Of a stretch of 14,530 nucleotides of DNA, positions 5,887-13,383 are shown one piece after another. Location of the stretch: positions 1-14,530 of the forward strand of contig JBJXHG010000150.1 in the NCBI GenBank assembly GCA_046160865.1. The letters run 5' to 3'. The position numbers and the translations under genes were made by a program. Below the pieces are notes generated by a model. The model was given only the letters and a program-made list of their open reading frames with translations, searched no databases and was not told the DNA's origin. The DNA comes from JBJXHG01 sp046160865 (GTDB lineage Bacteria; Planctomycetota; UBA1135; GCA-002686595). The first letter of the stretch is position 1. Every line of letters begins with the position of its first letter.

Positions 5887-8076
5887 TCAGCGCAGCGTCT
5901 GCACGTACGCGGCGAAGTCGCGCTCGAGCACCGCGACGTTGCGCGCGTCGAATACGCGCGCGACCGCGTCGCCCGGCCGCGTGCCCGTGACGATGAGGTC
6001 GAGGAGCCGCTCGAGCAGGCGCCGATTCTCGTGGCTCGAGTGCTGGAGGAAGTGCACGAACGCCCACGCCTGCGCGTAGTTCCGGTCGCGCTCCGCATCG
6101 GCGTAGAAGTGCGCGTCGTCCTGCGCGAGAAACGTGGCCAGTGGCGCGAGCGCGAGCTTGCGCAGCCGCGCGACGTGCAGCGGAGCGAGCGCGCCGTCCT
6201 CCCATCCTCCGCCGACCGGCTTCGACGTTTCGTAATACTGCGCGAGCCCTTCGTCCAGCCAACGCGGCACGTCGCTCGCGAAGCGGTCGAGGAATTGATG
6301 GAACCCTTCGTGCCGCACGGTGCGCAAGAGCTCGTCGAACGTCGGCACGTTCCAGATCAGGAGCTGTTTCAGCGACGGGCTGTAGAGTCCCGCGGTGTGC
6401 TCGGGCTGCTCGCCGAGCAGATCCTGCGTGTACGCGAGGTAGCCGGCCTGCCCCGAGAAGATGTACACGCGAAAGAGCCGGCGCTCGCCGCGCGGCGCGC
6501 GGCGCAAGTGGGCCGAGTACTTGACGTAGAACTTCTCGAGCTCGGTCGCCGCCAGCACGCACACGCGCTGTCCCATGTCGGAGCGCACCTCGTAGTGCGC
6601 CGAGCGGTGCACGTAGCTCGTCAGCCACGGCGGACCGTTCTCCGCTCGCGCGATCACGCGATCGACCTCCAGCAGATCGCCCGGCGGAATGCCCGCTTCG
6701 ACCGCGGCACGCAGCGTCGCGCGCGCCTCGTTCGCACGGTCGTCGTACAGGTAGAGCGCGGCGAGCTGCGCGTACGGCTCCGGTCGTTCCGGCTCCTGCG
6801 CGAGCCACGTGCGGCAGTCCTCGATCGCAGCCGCGCGCTGCTGCAACTGCGCGAGCGCGCGCACGGCGAGCGCGCGGGCCGGAGTGAAGCGCGCGTCGAT
6901 CGCGAGCACCTTGCGCGCGGCATCGAGCGCACCCTGGAGCGCGCCAGCATCCTCGAGCAGCGCGGCCTCCGTCCATGCGCGGAGCGCCGGAGTCGTCCGC
7001 GCGTCCGGAATCGAGCGCACGTACGCGAGTCCTCCAGTCGCATCGTGCGTGTCGAGGAACTCGCGCACGCGCGCGAGCGTCTCCTGCCGCGCTTCGTGAT
7101 CCGGCGCCGGAAATACATGTTCAAACGACGGCAGCGCGGGACTGTGCTCGAGAAGCCGTGCTCGGAGCCAAGTCGGCGCGTCGGCGACCGCGTCGTACGT
7201 CGCTTCGAATGTCGCGCGCTGCTTCTGCACCGCCGCATCGGCGACGCCTTGCAGCCACGACGGCTGCACCTTGCCCTGGATTCGAACCCGGCGCACGTCC
7301 GGCAGCCCCGTCCAACCGAAACGACCGAAGAGACCCTCGGGCTTCTTCGCGGCGAGCGCGAGCTCCCCGTTCGCGAAGGCTTGGATCGACGCGGAGTCGA
7401 CGACCACCTTGAGCGCGTAGGGAACGCCCGGCGCGAGCGCGACGGCCGAGTTCGCGAGCGCGGTCGTCACGCCGCCCTGGTTGTGCGCGGCGGCGCTGCG
7501 CGACGAGACGCGCGCGCTCGGAGAGTCCGACGCACCGCTCGCGAGACCGAACGAGACGACGAGACTCTCGCCGAACTCGATTCCGCACAGGATCGCGGGC
7601 GGCGTCGTTCCGCTCGCGAGCGCCGGCGCCGCGCCTATTTCGATTTCGATCGTGTACGGCCCGTCGAACACGACCGGATGCAGGACGAGCTCGCCAGCGC
7701 GCTGGAAGTCGGAGAGATCGAGCCCTGAGCCCGCCTTGCCTTTTTGGCGCGGCGTCGTGTACTCGAGCTCGAGCGTACCGCGGCTCGCCGAGTACGCGCG
7801 CACAGTGCCGCCGACGAGCTGCGCGGGATCCGGTGCCGGATACCGTGCGCCGAACGTCGCGCGCTCGAGCACGCTCGCGATCGCGTTCCAGTGATGGAGC
7901 ACGTACGTCTCGCCTGCGTGTGGCGCGAGACACGCGAGCACTTCCTCGCGCGCGGCGACGTAACGCTGCGTTGCCAGCGTGCGCTCGACGCGTTTCAACG
8001 CGTCGACGAGTTGCGCTTCACCGTCCACAGGTCGCGGCAGCACGGCGAGGAGTGCGCAGAAGAAGGCGTTTCGCAT
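5887..8076 (-). CDS. Secreted jelly-roll/TPR protein with active DUF1570 gluzincin domain
   Basis: This is a 729-aa exported protein, starting MRNAFFCALLAVL with a signal peptide. The order of parts is: helical N-terminus; a beta-rich LamG/3-keto-disaccharide-hydrolase-like jelly roll (about 88-270, with GPYTIEIEIG, PYALKVVVDSASIQAFANGE and FGRFGW); a TPR-like helical region (about 365-465); and a C-terminal DUF1570-type peptidase. The peptidase has RTVRHEGFHQFL (His589, Glu590, His593) and PRWLDEGLAQYYE (Glu609), i.e. an intact HExxH plus third Glu ligand. DUF1570 proteins are common in planctomycetes; their substrates are largely unknown. An upstream in-frame ATG at 8208 gives an Arg/Ala-rich tail before the signal peptide and is rejected. 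It is divergent from a degenerate relative at 8394. Confidence 0.85.
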   Translation of the reverse strand: MRNAFFCALLAVLPRPVDGEAQLVDALKRVERTLATQRYVAAREEVLACLAPHAGETYVLHHWNAIASVLERATFGARYPAPDPAQLVGGTVRAYSASRGTLELEYTTPRQKGKAGSGLDLSDFQRAGELVLHPVVFDGPYTIEIEIGAAPALASGTTPPAILCGIEFGESLVVSFGLASGASDSPSARVSSRSAAAHNQGGVTTALANSAVALAPGVPYALKVVVDSASIQAFANGELALAAKKPEGLFGRFGWTGLPDVRRVRIQGKVQPSWLQGVADAAVQKQRATFEATYDAVADAPTWLRARLLEHSPALPSFEHVFPAPDHEARQETLARVREFLDTHDATGGLAYVRSIPDARTTPALRAWTEAALLEDAGALQGALDAARKVLAIDARFTPARALAVRALAQLQQRAAAIEDCRTWLAQEPERPEPYAQLAALYLYDDRANEARATLRAAVEAGIPPGDLLEVDRVIARAENGPPWLTSYVHRSAHYEVRSDMGQRVCVLAATELEKFYVKYSAHLRRAPRGERRLFRVYIFSGQAGYLAYTQDLLGEQPEHTAGLYSPSLKQLLIWNVPTFDELLRTVRHEGFHQFLDRFASDVPRWLDEGLAQYYETSKPVGGGWEDGALAPLHVARLRKLALAPLATFLAQDDAHFYADAERDRNYAQAWAFVHFLQHSSHENRRLLERLLDLIVTGTRPGDAVARVFDARNVAVLERDFAAYVQTLR

Positions 8077-8155
8077 GGCAGATCGCGGTCCGAGCGCGCG
8101 GCCGGCGCGGTGAGCGCCTTTTCGGCCCTGCGCGGCCGCGGCCTGGATTCCCGCC

Positions 8156-8338
8156 GTGTTTGGGCGCGCGACTCGACCCCGAATCGACCCGCGCGCCGAG
8201 CCGTTCACGTACTCAGTGTGCTTGGCGCCCGGCCGCTACTCGATCGACGCACGCGATTCGACCGGCCGGCAGGCACAGGTCGACGTCGAAGTGACCGCAG
8301 CGCTCGCGGACTCGACGGTCGACGTCACACTGCGCTGA
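8156..8338 (+). pseudogene. C-terminal remnant of a carboxypeptidase-regulatory-like domain gene
   Basis: The frame is open from 8114 to the stop at 8336-8338 with no ATG; GTG 8156 is the only candidate start. The last about 45 residues read like a real domain end: FTYSVCLAPGRYSIDARD, then TGRQAQVDVEVTA and a final STVDVTLR. This resembles the PGxYxxxxxDxxGR...VDVTL pattern ending CarboxypepD_reg-like or SpaA-like beta sandwiches. No signal peptide or upstream domain exists, because upstream DNA codes for the metalloprotease on the other strand. It is most likely the tail of a larger lost gene; a 60-aa GTG-started gene is the alternative. Confidence 0.5.
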
Positions 8339-8347
8339 GTCGAGCGC

Positions 8348-8380
8348 CCGCGGCATTTGCCCAGAAGTTGCGTGCCGCGG
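8348..8380. repeat. 8-bp inverted repeat before the HEVTQ protein gene
   Basis: CCGCGGCA (8348-8355) is the reverse complement of TGCCGCGG (8373-8380), with a 17-base loop. It lies ten bases after the stop of the gene remnant and 13 bases before the next ATG. It could be a leader hairpin or operator. There is no T-run, so a terminator is unlikely. Confidence 0.35.
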
Positions 8381-8393
8381 ATGCGCGCGCACA

Positions 8394-9608
8394 ATGCCGC
8401 GCATGAGCCCTCTCCATGTGCTTCTCGTCGCAAGCGCACTCGTCTTGCAGAGCGCTGGTCCCGATCGCGTCACGCTCGTCGAAGGCGGCCAGGTTCTCGA
8501 AGGCCGCGTCGTGTTCGAAGGCGTCGACGACATCGTCGTGCGCATCGATCGCAAGGATCAGCGCATCGCGCGCAAGGACATCGCACAGATCCGCTCGCTC
8601 GAGCGCAGCTTGGCCACGATCGTCGAGCGCGACATCCCGAACGCTGACGCGGCGACGCTGCAAGCGCTCGCCAAGGAGTGCGAGCAGGCCGGGCTCGCGG
8701 CGGAGGCGAAGAACCTCTGGCTGCGCGTGCTCGCCCTGGATCCGGTGAACGACGCGGCCGTGCAAGGCGCGGGCGCCCGCCGCGTCGGCAAGGACGTGAA
8801 GGTCGCGCTCGGCAGGGACCAACGCAACGCGAGCGCGCTCGCACAGCCGCAACCCTCGTTCAAGAAGGCGTACGAGATCGAGACCACCCACTTCGTCGTG
8901 CGCTCGGACGTGCCGCTCGTGCAGGCGCTCGATCTCGCGCTCGCGCTCGAGCGCTTCCACCAGCGCTTCTACGCCGTGCTCGGTGCGCCGCTCGAGCTCT
9001 ACGTCTTCGACGACGCGCCGCAGCTGTACGTGTACGGCCGCAAAGAGGACTTCCCGGCCGCGCCCGAAGAGGGCGCTTCGATCTGGTTCGCGCCGGCGAT
9101 CTCGCGCGTGCACGTGAACGCGGCGATGAACCCGAGCGTCGCGAGCATCGTCCACGAAGTCACGCAGATGATGATGTCCACGGCGCTGCGGCGCAGCGCG
9201 GGCGCGACGGCGCAGTTGCCGCTGTGGACCGCCGAAGGGATCGCGCAGGTGTTTGCCGTGGCCGCTCCGCGCGAGCGCTTCGGTGCTTGGAACGAGCCCG
9301 GCGCGCCGGACGGCGTCGCGTTCGCGACCGCGAGCATGGCCGACGTCGCGCTCGAGCGCGTGTTCGACGCATCACCCCGCGACTTCGTCGGCGAGACGAA
9401 GAGCCAGTCGATCCAGGCGTGCGCGTACACGCTCGTGCACTACCTCGTGTTCGGTGAGAACGGGGCCTTGCGCGCGGGGTTCGGCAAGTTCCTGCGCGAA
9501 GGCACGCGCGGAAAAGTCTCGCTCAACGGTTTGAGCCAAGCGCTCGCACGTCCGGCGAAGGAGATCGAGAGCGGTTGGCGCGCGCACGTCGAGGCGCACG
9601 CTCAGTGA
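8394..9608 (+). CDS. Exported DUF1570-like protein with degenerate zinc motif
   Basis: This 404-aa protein begins with a signal peptide (MPRMSPLHVLLVASALVLQS; ATG 8403 is an alternative start). Residues 25-67 form a small SH3-like beta domain (VTLVEGGQVLEGRVVFEG ... RIARKDIAQI) often seen at the front of planctomycete secreted proteins. The C-terminal part is homologous to the peptidase domain of the divergent gene: THFVVRSDVP here against AHYEVRSDMG there, then a matching helix and ELYVFDD against RVYIFSG. At the active-site position it has VHEVTQMMM (His254, Glu255, Gln258), so the second zinc His is Gln. PLWTAEGIAQVFA keeps the Glu281 region. It is probably a non-catalytic pseudopeptidase. 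Its function is unknown. Confidence 0.82.
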   Translation: MPRMSPLHVLLVASALVLQSAGPDRVTLVEGGQVLEGRVVFEGVDDIVVRIDRKDQRIARKDIAQIRSLERSLATIVERDIPNADAATLQALAKECEQAGLAAEAKNLWLRVLALDPVNDAAVQGAGARRVGKDVKVALGRDQRNASALAQPQPSFKKAYEIETTHFVVRSDVPLVQALDLALALERFHQRFYAVLGAPLELYVFDDAPQLYVYGRKEDFPAAPEEGASIWFAPAISRVHVNAAMNPSVASIVHEVTQMMMSTALRRSAGATAQLPLWTAEGIAQVFAVAAPRERFGAWNEPGAPDGVAFATASMADVALERVFDASPRDFVGETKSQSIQACAYTLVHYLVFGENGALRAGFGKFLREGTRGKVSLNGLSQALARPAKEIESGWRAHVEAHAQ

Positions 9609-9610
9609 GA

Positions 9611-9635
9611 GCGGGCGCGTTCTCTATTCGCCCGC
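9611..9635. terminator. Bidirectional hairpin between convergent genes
   Basis: GCGGGCG (9611-9617) pairs perfectly with CGCCCGC (9629-9635) around an 11-base T-rich loop. It starts three bases after the stop of the HEVTQ protein gene, and the stop codon of the convergent lipoprotein gene (9624-9626) lies inside the loop. The position suits shared termination for both strands, although no clear T-tract follows either way. Confidence 0.5.
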
Positions 9636-10088
9636 GGCCTTGCGCCGCGCGACGAGCTCCCGCCCTTCGTCCGGCGTGAGCGCGCTGATGATCGGCTTGC
9701 CGTCCTCGGGGCCGACCTCGACGTTGAAGAAGTACACGCGACCCGCCGCGCAATCGAGGTCGCCGATGCCGTCGACATTGCCCCGACTCGGGTCGACCGC
9801 TTCGTAGAAGACGCGCGCGATCGTTCGGCCGGCGGGACGCTCCCAGCACAGGTACGTACCGGCGGTGAGCTTGCCGATCTCCGTGTCGCCTTCGAGGACG
9901 CGCAACGCGCGCTTCTGCAACGGCGCGTTGTCGTGGCGCACGAAGTAGATGCGCGTGTGATCGGGACGCGTGAGCGCGACGTCCTGCGGCGGGAACGGCA
10001 CGACTTGGTTCGAAGACGCCGCGCACCCCGCGGCCAGCGAAGCGAACAGGGCGAGCAGGACGGACAGCAATCGAGCGTGGATCTTCAT
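9624..10088 (-). CDS. DUF2846-like lipoprotein
   Basis: The 154-aa product starts MKIHARLLSVLLALFASLAAGC, a lipoprotein signal peptide with lipobox LAAGC, so the mature protein is lipid-anchored at the cysteine after AAG. The rest (TRIYFVRHDNAPLQK, GTYLCWERPAGRTIARVF, GRVYFFNVEV) matches the DUF2846 pattern: an initial RIYFxR strand, a central G-x-Y-x-C/PG turn and a late YFFxV strand. The molecular role of this family is not known. A longer in-frame start at 10157 would hide the signal peptide. The gene converges on the HEVTQ protein gene with 15 bp between the stops. Confidence 0.8.
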   Translation of the reverse strand: MKIHARLLSVLLALFASLAAGCAASSNQVVPFPPQDVALTRPDHTRIYFVRHDNAPLQKRALRVLEGDTEIGKLTAGTYLCWERPAGRTIARVFYEAVDPSRGNVDGIGDLDCAAGRVYFFNVEVGPEDGKPIISALTPDEGRELVARRKAAGE

Positions 10089-10157
10089 GGCATGTATTCC
10101 GATTCGTCGACCGGAGCGTCGCGCCCTGCGACCTTCGCACGGCTGCGCACGATCCAC

Positions 10158-10176
10158 CGCCCACGACGCGTGGGCG
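10158..10176. repeat. Perfect 8+3+8 hairpin upstream of the lipoprotein gene
   Basis: CGCCCACG-ACG-CGTGGGCG is a perfect inverted repeat, 69 bp upstream of the lipoprotein ATG and just past the terminator of the restriction locus. It may be a second terminator stem or a leader/operator element. No T-run follows. The 250 bp from 10089 to 10337 otherwise hold only this and the terminator. Confidence 0.4.
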
Positions 10177-10200
10177 AGCCCGATACAACCGCGGCGCCGC

Positions 10201-10227
10201 GAAAAAGTCCAGCCTTTGCCCGGCTGG
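10201..10227 (-). terminator. Rho-independent terminator of the hsdM locus
   Basis: Read on the minus strand, CCAGCC-GGGCAAA-GGCTGG is a six-base-pair stem followed after AC by TTTTT (complement of 10202-10206). It lies about 110 bases downstream of the last in-frame stop of the hsdR remnant. It is the only hairpin with a U-tract that I see in the window, and it fits the end of the hsdM-yhcG transcript. Confidence 0.6.
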
Positions 10228-10337
10228 TGTACCGGACGACGAAGCGGGGCTCGAGAATCGGAAGGCTCTACGGGCCCTCCTGCTGCGCGTCGCGCGCGAG
10301 GTGCGCGGTGCTGGAACGCAGGATCGTTCTACGAACG

Positions 10338-10504
10338 CTACGCCGCCTGCGGCCAATCCGCGTACAGCGCCTCCGCCTGCGCCATCACGCGTTCGAGCAT
10401 CACCGCCTTCTCGTCGTCCGTCAGCGGTAGCCCTGCCGCTCGAGCCGCTCGATCGTCGTGAGCTCGAACTCCGACTCGGTGCCGCGAGAGGTCAACGTCG
10501 GCAT
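10338..10504 (-). pseudogene. hsdR: Deleted hsdR remnant: only N- and C-terminal tips left
   Basis: Reading from ATG 10504, 27 codons give MPTLTSRGTESEFELTTIER followed by LERQGYR, then TGA at 10421-10423. This resembles the opening of type I restriction R subunits (ESxxE...LERLGY). In another frame, immediately after, LTDDEKAVMLERVMAQAEAL and YADWPQAA run to a TAG at 10338-10340. This resembles the closing helix of HsdR (EKAVxxVLxQAExLxxxW). An intact HsdR has about 1000 residues, so the nuclease and helicase core is gone, with a frame change at the junction near 10425. Position, strand and order after hsdM fit an R gene. Resemblance is from family knowledge over short segments. Confidence 0.6.
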
Positions 10505-10553
10505 GGCGTCACGTACTCCGTTTGCTGCTCGCGCAACGTCGCCGTGCGCCGCC

Positions 10554-11756
10554 TCATCGCCGCCGTTTCCTCCCGCCGAGCTCCGCCTCGAGCTCCTCAA
10601 CCGTCGGCAAGCTCCCCTTGAAGCTCTCCGGCAGCGCATCGACGATGCGGGTCTTCCATTGGGCAACGCCAATGGGCTTGCGGATGTCTCGCAGCGCGTA
10701 CTCCACCTGTACCCGGTTGCGCGAACGGCAGAGCAAGAGCCCGATGCTCGGCTGATCGTCCTCGTGCTTGAGCAGGTCGTCCACGGCCGAGAGGTAGAAG
10801 TTCATCTTGCCGGCGTGCTCCGGCTTGAACGCAGTCGCCTTCAGCTCCACGACGACATAGCAGCGCAGGCGCACGTGATAGAAAAGCAGATCGATGAACG
10901 AGTCCGCATCGCCGACGGTGAGCTTCACCTGATTGCCGACGAATGCGAAGCCGCTCCCGAGCTCGAGCAGGAACTCCCGCACGTGAACGAGCAGGTCGCG
11001 CTCGGTCACGCGCTCGTGCGCCTCGCGGCCGATCGTCAGGAAGTCGAAGGTGTACGGATCTTTGAGCGCCTGACGGGCTAGCTCGGACTGCGGCGGCGGG
11101 AGCGCACGGCTGAAGTTGGTGACGGCCTTGCCCTGCCGCGCGTGGGCCTTCTTCGCGATCTGCGCCTGAAGAACCGCGCGGCTCCAGCCCTGTGCACGCG
11201 CTTGTTCGGCGTACCAGAGGCGGTCTTGGAGACGATCGAGCTGCTCCAGGAGGGCGATGTTGTGCCCCCAAGGAATTTCTGCCACAGCCTGTGGCAGTTT
11301 CTCCGTGGGCCGCCTCGCGCCGGTTTCTGCCACAGCCTGTGTCAGTTTCTTCGGCACCCCGGACCACGCCAGATAGAAGGCGCGCATGCGCCAGATGTTG
11401 CGCGGCGAGAACCCCGCGAGGTCACGAAACGCACTGCGCAAGTCATGCGCGAGGCGCTCGACGACGGCATCCCCCCAACCCGCACTCCTCTGACGCTGCA
11501 CGATCGTCGCGCCCACGTGCCAATAGAGAGCGACGAGCTCGCGGCTCACGGCCAGTGAAGCGCGAGTCTGCGCCGCGGCAATGCGTCGCTTCAGCCGAGC
11601 AAGCACCACCGCGTAGTCGGCGGGCAACCCACTCGAGGCCGGCGGCAGCGGGAACGAAGCGCCCTCCGGGCGGATCCGTCCGCGCGAGCGGGGCACGCGC
11701 GCAGCGACTTCAGCTCGGACAATCGCGGCTGTCTTTCTCTTCTTCCTAGCGGCCAT
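10554..11756 (-). CDS. yhcG: YhcG/DUF1016 family PD-(D/E)XK nuclease
   Basis: The 400-aa product has the two-domain build of the YhcG family. The N-terminal DUF1016 helical domain (about 50-190) contains SRELVALYWHVGATIVQRQR, GWGDAVVERLAHDLR, GFSPRNIWRMRAFY and IPWGHNIALLE. The C-terminal nuclease domain (about 200-370) contains FVGNQVKLTVGDADSFIDLL and YVVVELKATAFKPEHAGKMN, giving Asp289 and Glu304-Leu-Lys306 as the D...ExK core. These proteins are predicted DNA nucleases frequently embedded in restriction-modification loci; their precise job is not settled. The start overlaps the end of hsdM by 11 bp, which suggests translational coupling. The basic N-terminus (MAARKKRKTAA) may bind nucleic acid. 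An in-frame palindromic duplication lies at residues 136-161. Confidence 0.92.
   Translation of the reverse strand: MAARKKRKTAAIVRAEVAARVPRSRGRIRPEGASFPLPPASSGLPADYAVVLARLKRRIAAAQTRASLAVSRELVALYWHVGATIVQRQRSAGWGDAVVERLAHDLRSAFRDLAGFSPRNIWRMRAFYLAWSGVPKKLTQAVAETGARRPTEKLPQAVAEIPWGHNIALLEQLDRLQDRLWYAEQARAQGWSRAVLQAQIAKKAHARQGKAVTNFSRALPPPQSELARQALKDPYTFDFLTIGREAHERVTERDLLVHVREFLLELGSGFAFVGNQVKLTVGDADSFIDLLFYHVRLRCYVVVELKATAFKPEHAGKMNFYLSAVDDLLKHEDDQPSIGLLLCRSRNRVQVEYALRDIRKPIGVAQWKTRIVDALPESFKGSLPTVEELEAELGGRKRRR
11276..11350. repeat. In-frame palindromic 27-bp repeat inside yhcG
   Basis: Bases 11276-11302 and 11324-11350 match at 26 of 27 positions, with a period of 48 bp (16 codons). The first copy contains the perfect palindrome TGCCACA-GCC-TGTGGCA (11280-11296); the second has one change in its arm. 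In protein the units read KLTQAVAE and KLPQAVAE, placed just before the conserved IPWGHN. Being near-identical at DNA level, they are recent or mobile rather than ancient. Confidence 0.8.
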
Positions 11757-13383
11757 TCCCGAACTCCCGCAGGTTCGCCGCGATCAACGTATTGAGCTTC
11801 GCCGCTTCGGCCTGCTGCTCGAGCAACGTCGCGATGAGCCGCGGCATCTTCTCCTCGAACGGCTCGTCGTCCTCGTCGACTTCCGTTGCACCGACATAGC
11901 GACCGGGCGTCAACGCGTAGTTGTGTCCGCGCACCTCGTCGAGGGTCGCAACCTTCGCGAAGCCCGGCTGATCCGCGGGTCGCCCCGTGCGCTTGTACTC
12001 GCGGTACACGGCCGCCATGCGCTCGATCTCTTCTTCGGCGAGTTGCTTCTGCTTCCGCGAGCCCGGCATCAAGAGTCCGAGCTTGCGTCCGTCGATGAAC
12101 AAGATCTCGTTCTTGCGCTCGCGATAACCGCCGCGTCCGTCGCGGTTCTTGGACAGGAACCACAGTCCGCACGGGATCTGCGTGTTGGCGAAAAGCTGTC
12201 CCGTGAGCTGCACGATCGCGTCGACGTAGCCGTGCTCGACCAACGCCTTGCGCACTTCCAATCGCGCGAGTTCGGAGTTCGAGAGCTCGCCCGTCGCCAT
12301 CACGAAGCCCGCGGTGCCGCCGTCCTTCAAGTGGTGGAGGAAGTGCAGCATCCACATCGTGTTCGCGTTGCGCGCGGAGAGCGGCAGCTGCGTGCCGCCG
12401 ATCTCGAGCCGCGGATCGTCGTCCGCGATCTTGTCCGCGCCCCAGCCCTTCTCGCCCTTGGCCCCGTCGTTGAACGGCGGATTCGCGAGCACATAGTCGG
12501 CCCGCAGCTTCGGATGCTTGTCGTCGAAGTAGGAGTTGCCGGGCTCGATCTTTCCATCGAGGCCGTGGATGAAGAGGTTCATGCGGCACAGGCGCAGCGT
12601 GAACTCCTTCGACTCCTGGCCGACGAACGAGAGCTGTCCGTCGTGGTGCCGGAACACGTCGGACTGCACGAACATGCCGCCCGAGCCGCAACACGGATCG
12701 AAGACGACGCCGCGTTCGGGCTCGAGCATCGCGACGAGCGTGCGCACGATCGACAGCGGCGTGAAGTATTCGCCGCCGCGCTTGCCCTCGGACGAGGCGA
12801 ACTCGCCGATGAAGTACTCGTAGACGTGGCCGAGCAGATCCGCGCCGCCGTGATCCTGCGCGAAGATGTCCTTGGAGAAGAGGTTGATCAACCCCGCCAG
12901 ACTGTCGCGGGTCATGTTCGAGCCGGCGTAGATGCGCGGCAGCAACCCGCGGAGCTGCGTCGGATACGTCTTCTCGAGCGTGTCGAGGATGTCGTCGAGC
13001 CGGATCTTCAAGTCGTCGCGCTGCGCGACCTTGACGAGGACCTCCCAGCGCGCGACTTCGGGCACGATGAACGCGCCGGCGGCGCGATACTCGTCCGCGT
13101 CGTTCAGCACGCGCTTGTCGCCGAAGTACTCGCTCTTCTTGTCCGCGATCAAGCGCTCGAGCTCTGCGCGGCGCCGCTCGTACCGCAGCGACAAGAAGCG
13201 CAGGAAGATGATCGGCAGGACGTAGCGCTTGTAGTCCGCGGGCTCGATCGTCCCGCGCATCTCGACGGCCGCTTGCCAGAGCTGTTTCGAGAGGTCGGTG
13301 AGGCCGTTGCCGGCGCCATCGTTTGAGCTTGCGTCGCCGCTGCCCGACGCTGCGACGGCGCCTTTTCGACCTCTCTTTGCCAT
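11746..13383 (-). CDS. hsdM: Type I restriction-modification methyltransferase subunit M
   Basis: This N6-adenine DNA methyltransferase subunit normally works as M2S, or as R2M2S for cleavage. From ATG 13383 it has 545 residues. The start is fixed by GGAGGAG four to five bases upstream (+ strand 13386-13392). An HsdM N-terminal helical domain includes LTDLSKQLWQAAVEMRG and YKRYVLPIIFLRFLSLRYE. Then come GKRGGEYFTP (about 200-209), the SAM-binding motif I FDPCCGSGGMF (about 228-238) and the catalytic NPPF motif IV (301-304). The C-terminal helices from about 480 are typical for contact with HsdS. All catalytic motifs are intact, yet no hsdS is found beside it. An upstream in-frame ATG at 13407 lacks the ribosome binding site. 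Confidence 0.95.
   Translation of the reverse strand: MAKRGRKGAVAASGSGDASSNDGAGNGLTDLSKQLWQAAVEMRGTIEPADYKRYVLPIIFLRFLSLRYERRRAELERLIADKKSEYFGDKRVLNDADEYRAAGAFIVPEVARWEVLVKVAQRDDLKIRLDDILDTLEKTYPTQLRGLLPRIYAGSNMTRDSLAGLINLFSKDIFAQDHGGADLLGHVYEYFIGEFASSEGKRGGEYFTPLSIVRTLVAMLEPERGVVFDPCCGSGGMFVQSDVFRHHDGQLSFVGQESKEFTLRLCRMNLFIHGLDGKIEPGNSYFDDKHPKLRADYVLANPPFNDGAKGEKGWGADKIADDDPRLEIGGTQLPLSARNANTMWMLHFLHHLKDGGTAGFVMATGELSNSELARLEVRKALVEHGYVDAIVQLTGQLFANTQIPCGLWFLSKNRDGRGGYRERKNEILFIDGRKLGLLMPGSRKQKQLAEEEIERMAAVYREYKRTGRPADQPGFAKVATLDEVRGHNYALTPGRYVGATEVDEDDEPFEEKMPRLIATLLEQQAEAAKLNTLIAANLREFGNGR

Noticed and set aside
4716..6098. 460-codon open frame on the minus strand
   Set aside because: It is antisense to the phosphodiesterase gene, which has all catalytic motifs; composition is typical of a GC-rich shadow.
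5776..7728. 650-codon open frame on the + strand
   Set aside because: It is antisense to the metalloprotease gene (HEGFH, TPR, signal peptide); no domain content.
10458..11081. A + strand frame over the end of yhcG, or a CRISPR array
   Set aside because: The frame is antisense to the nuclease domain; no regularly spaced repeats of array type occur anywhere in the window.
11923..13326. 467-codon open frame on the + strand
   Set aside because: It is antisense to hsdM, whose motifs are intact.
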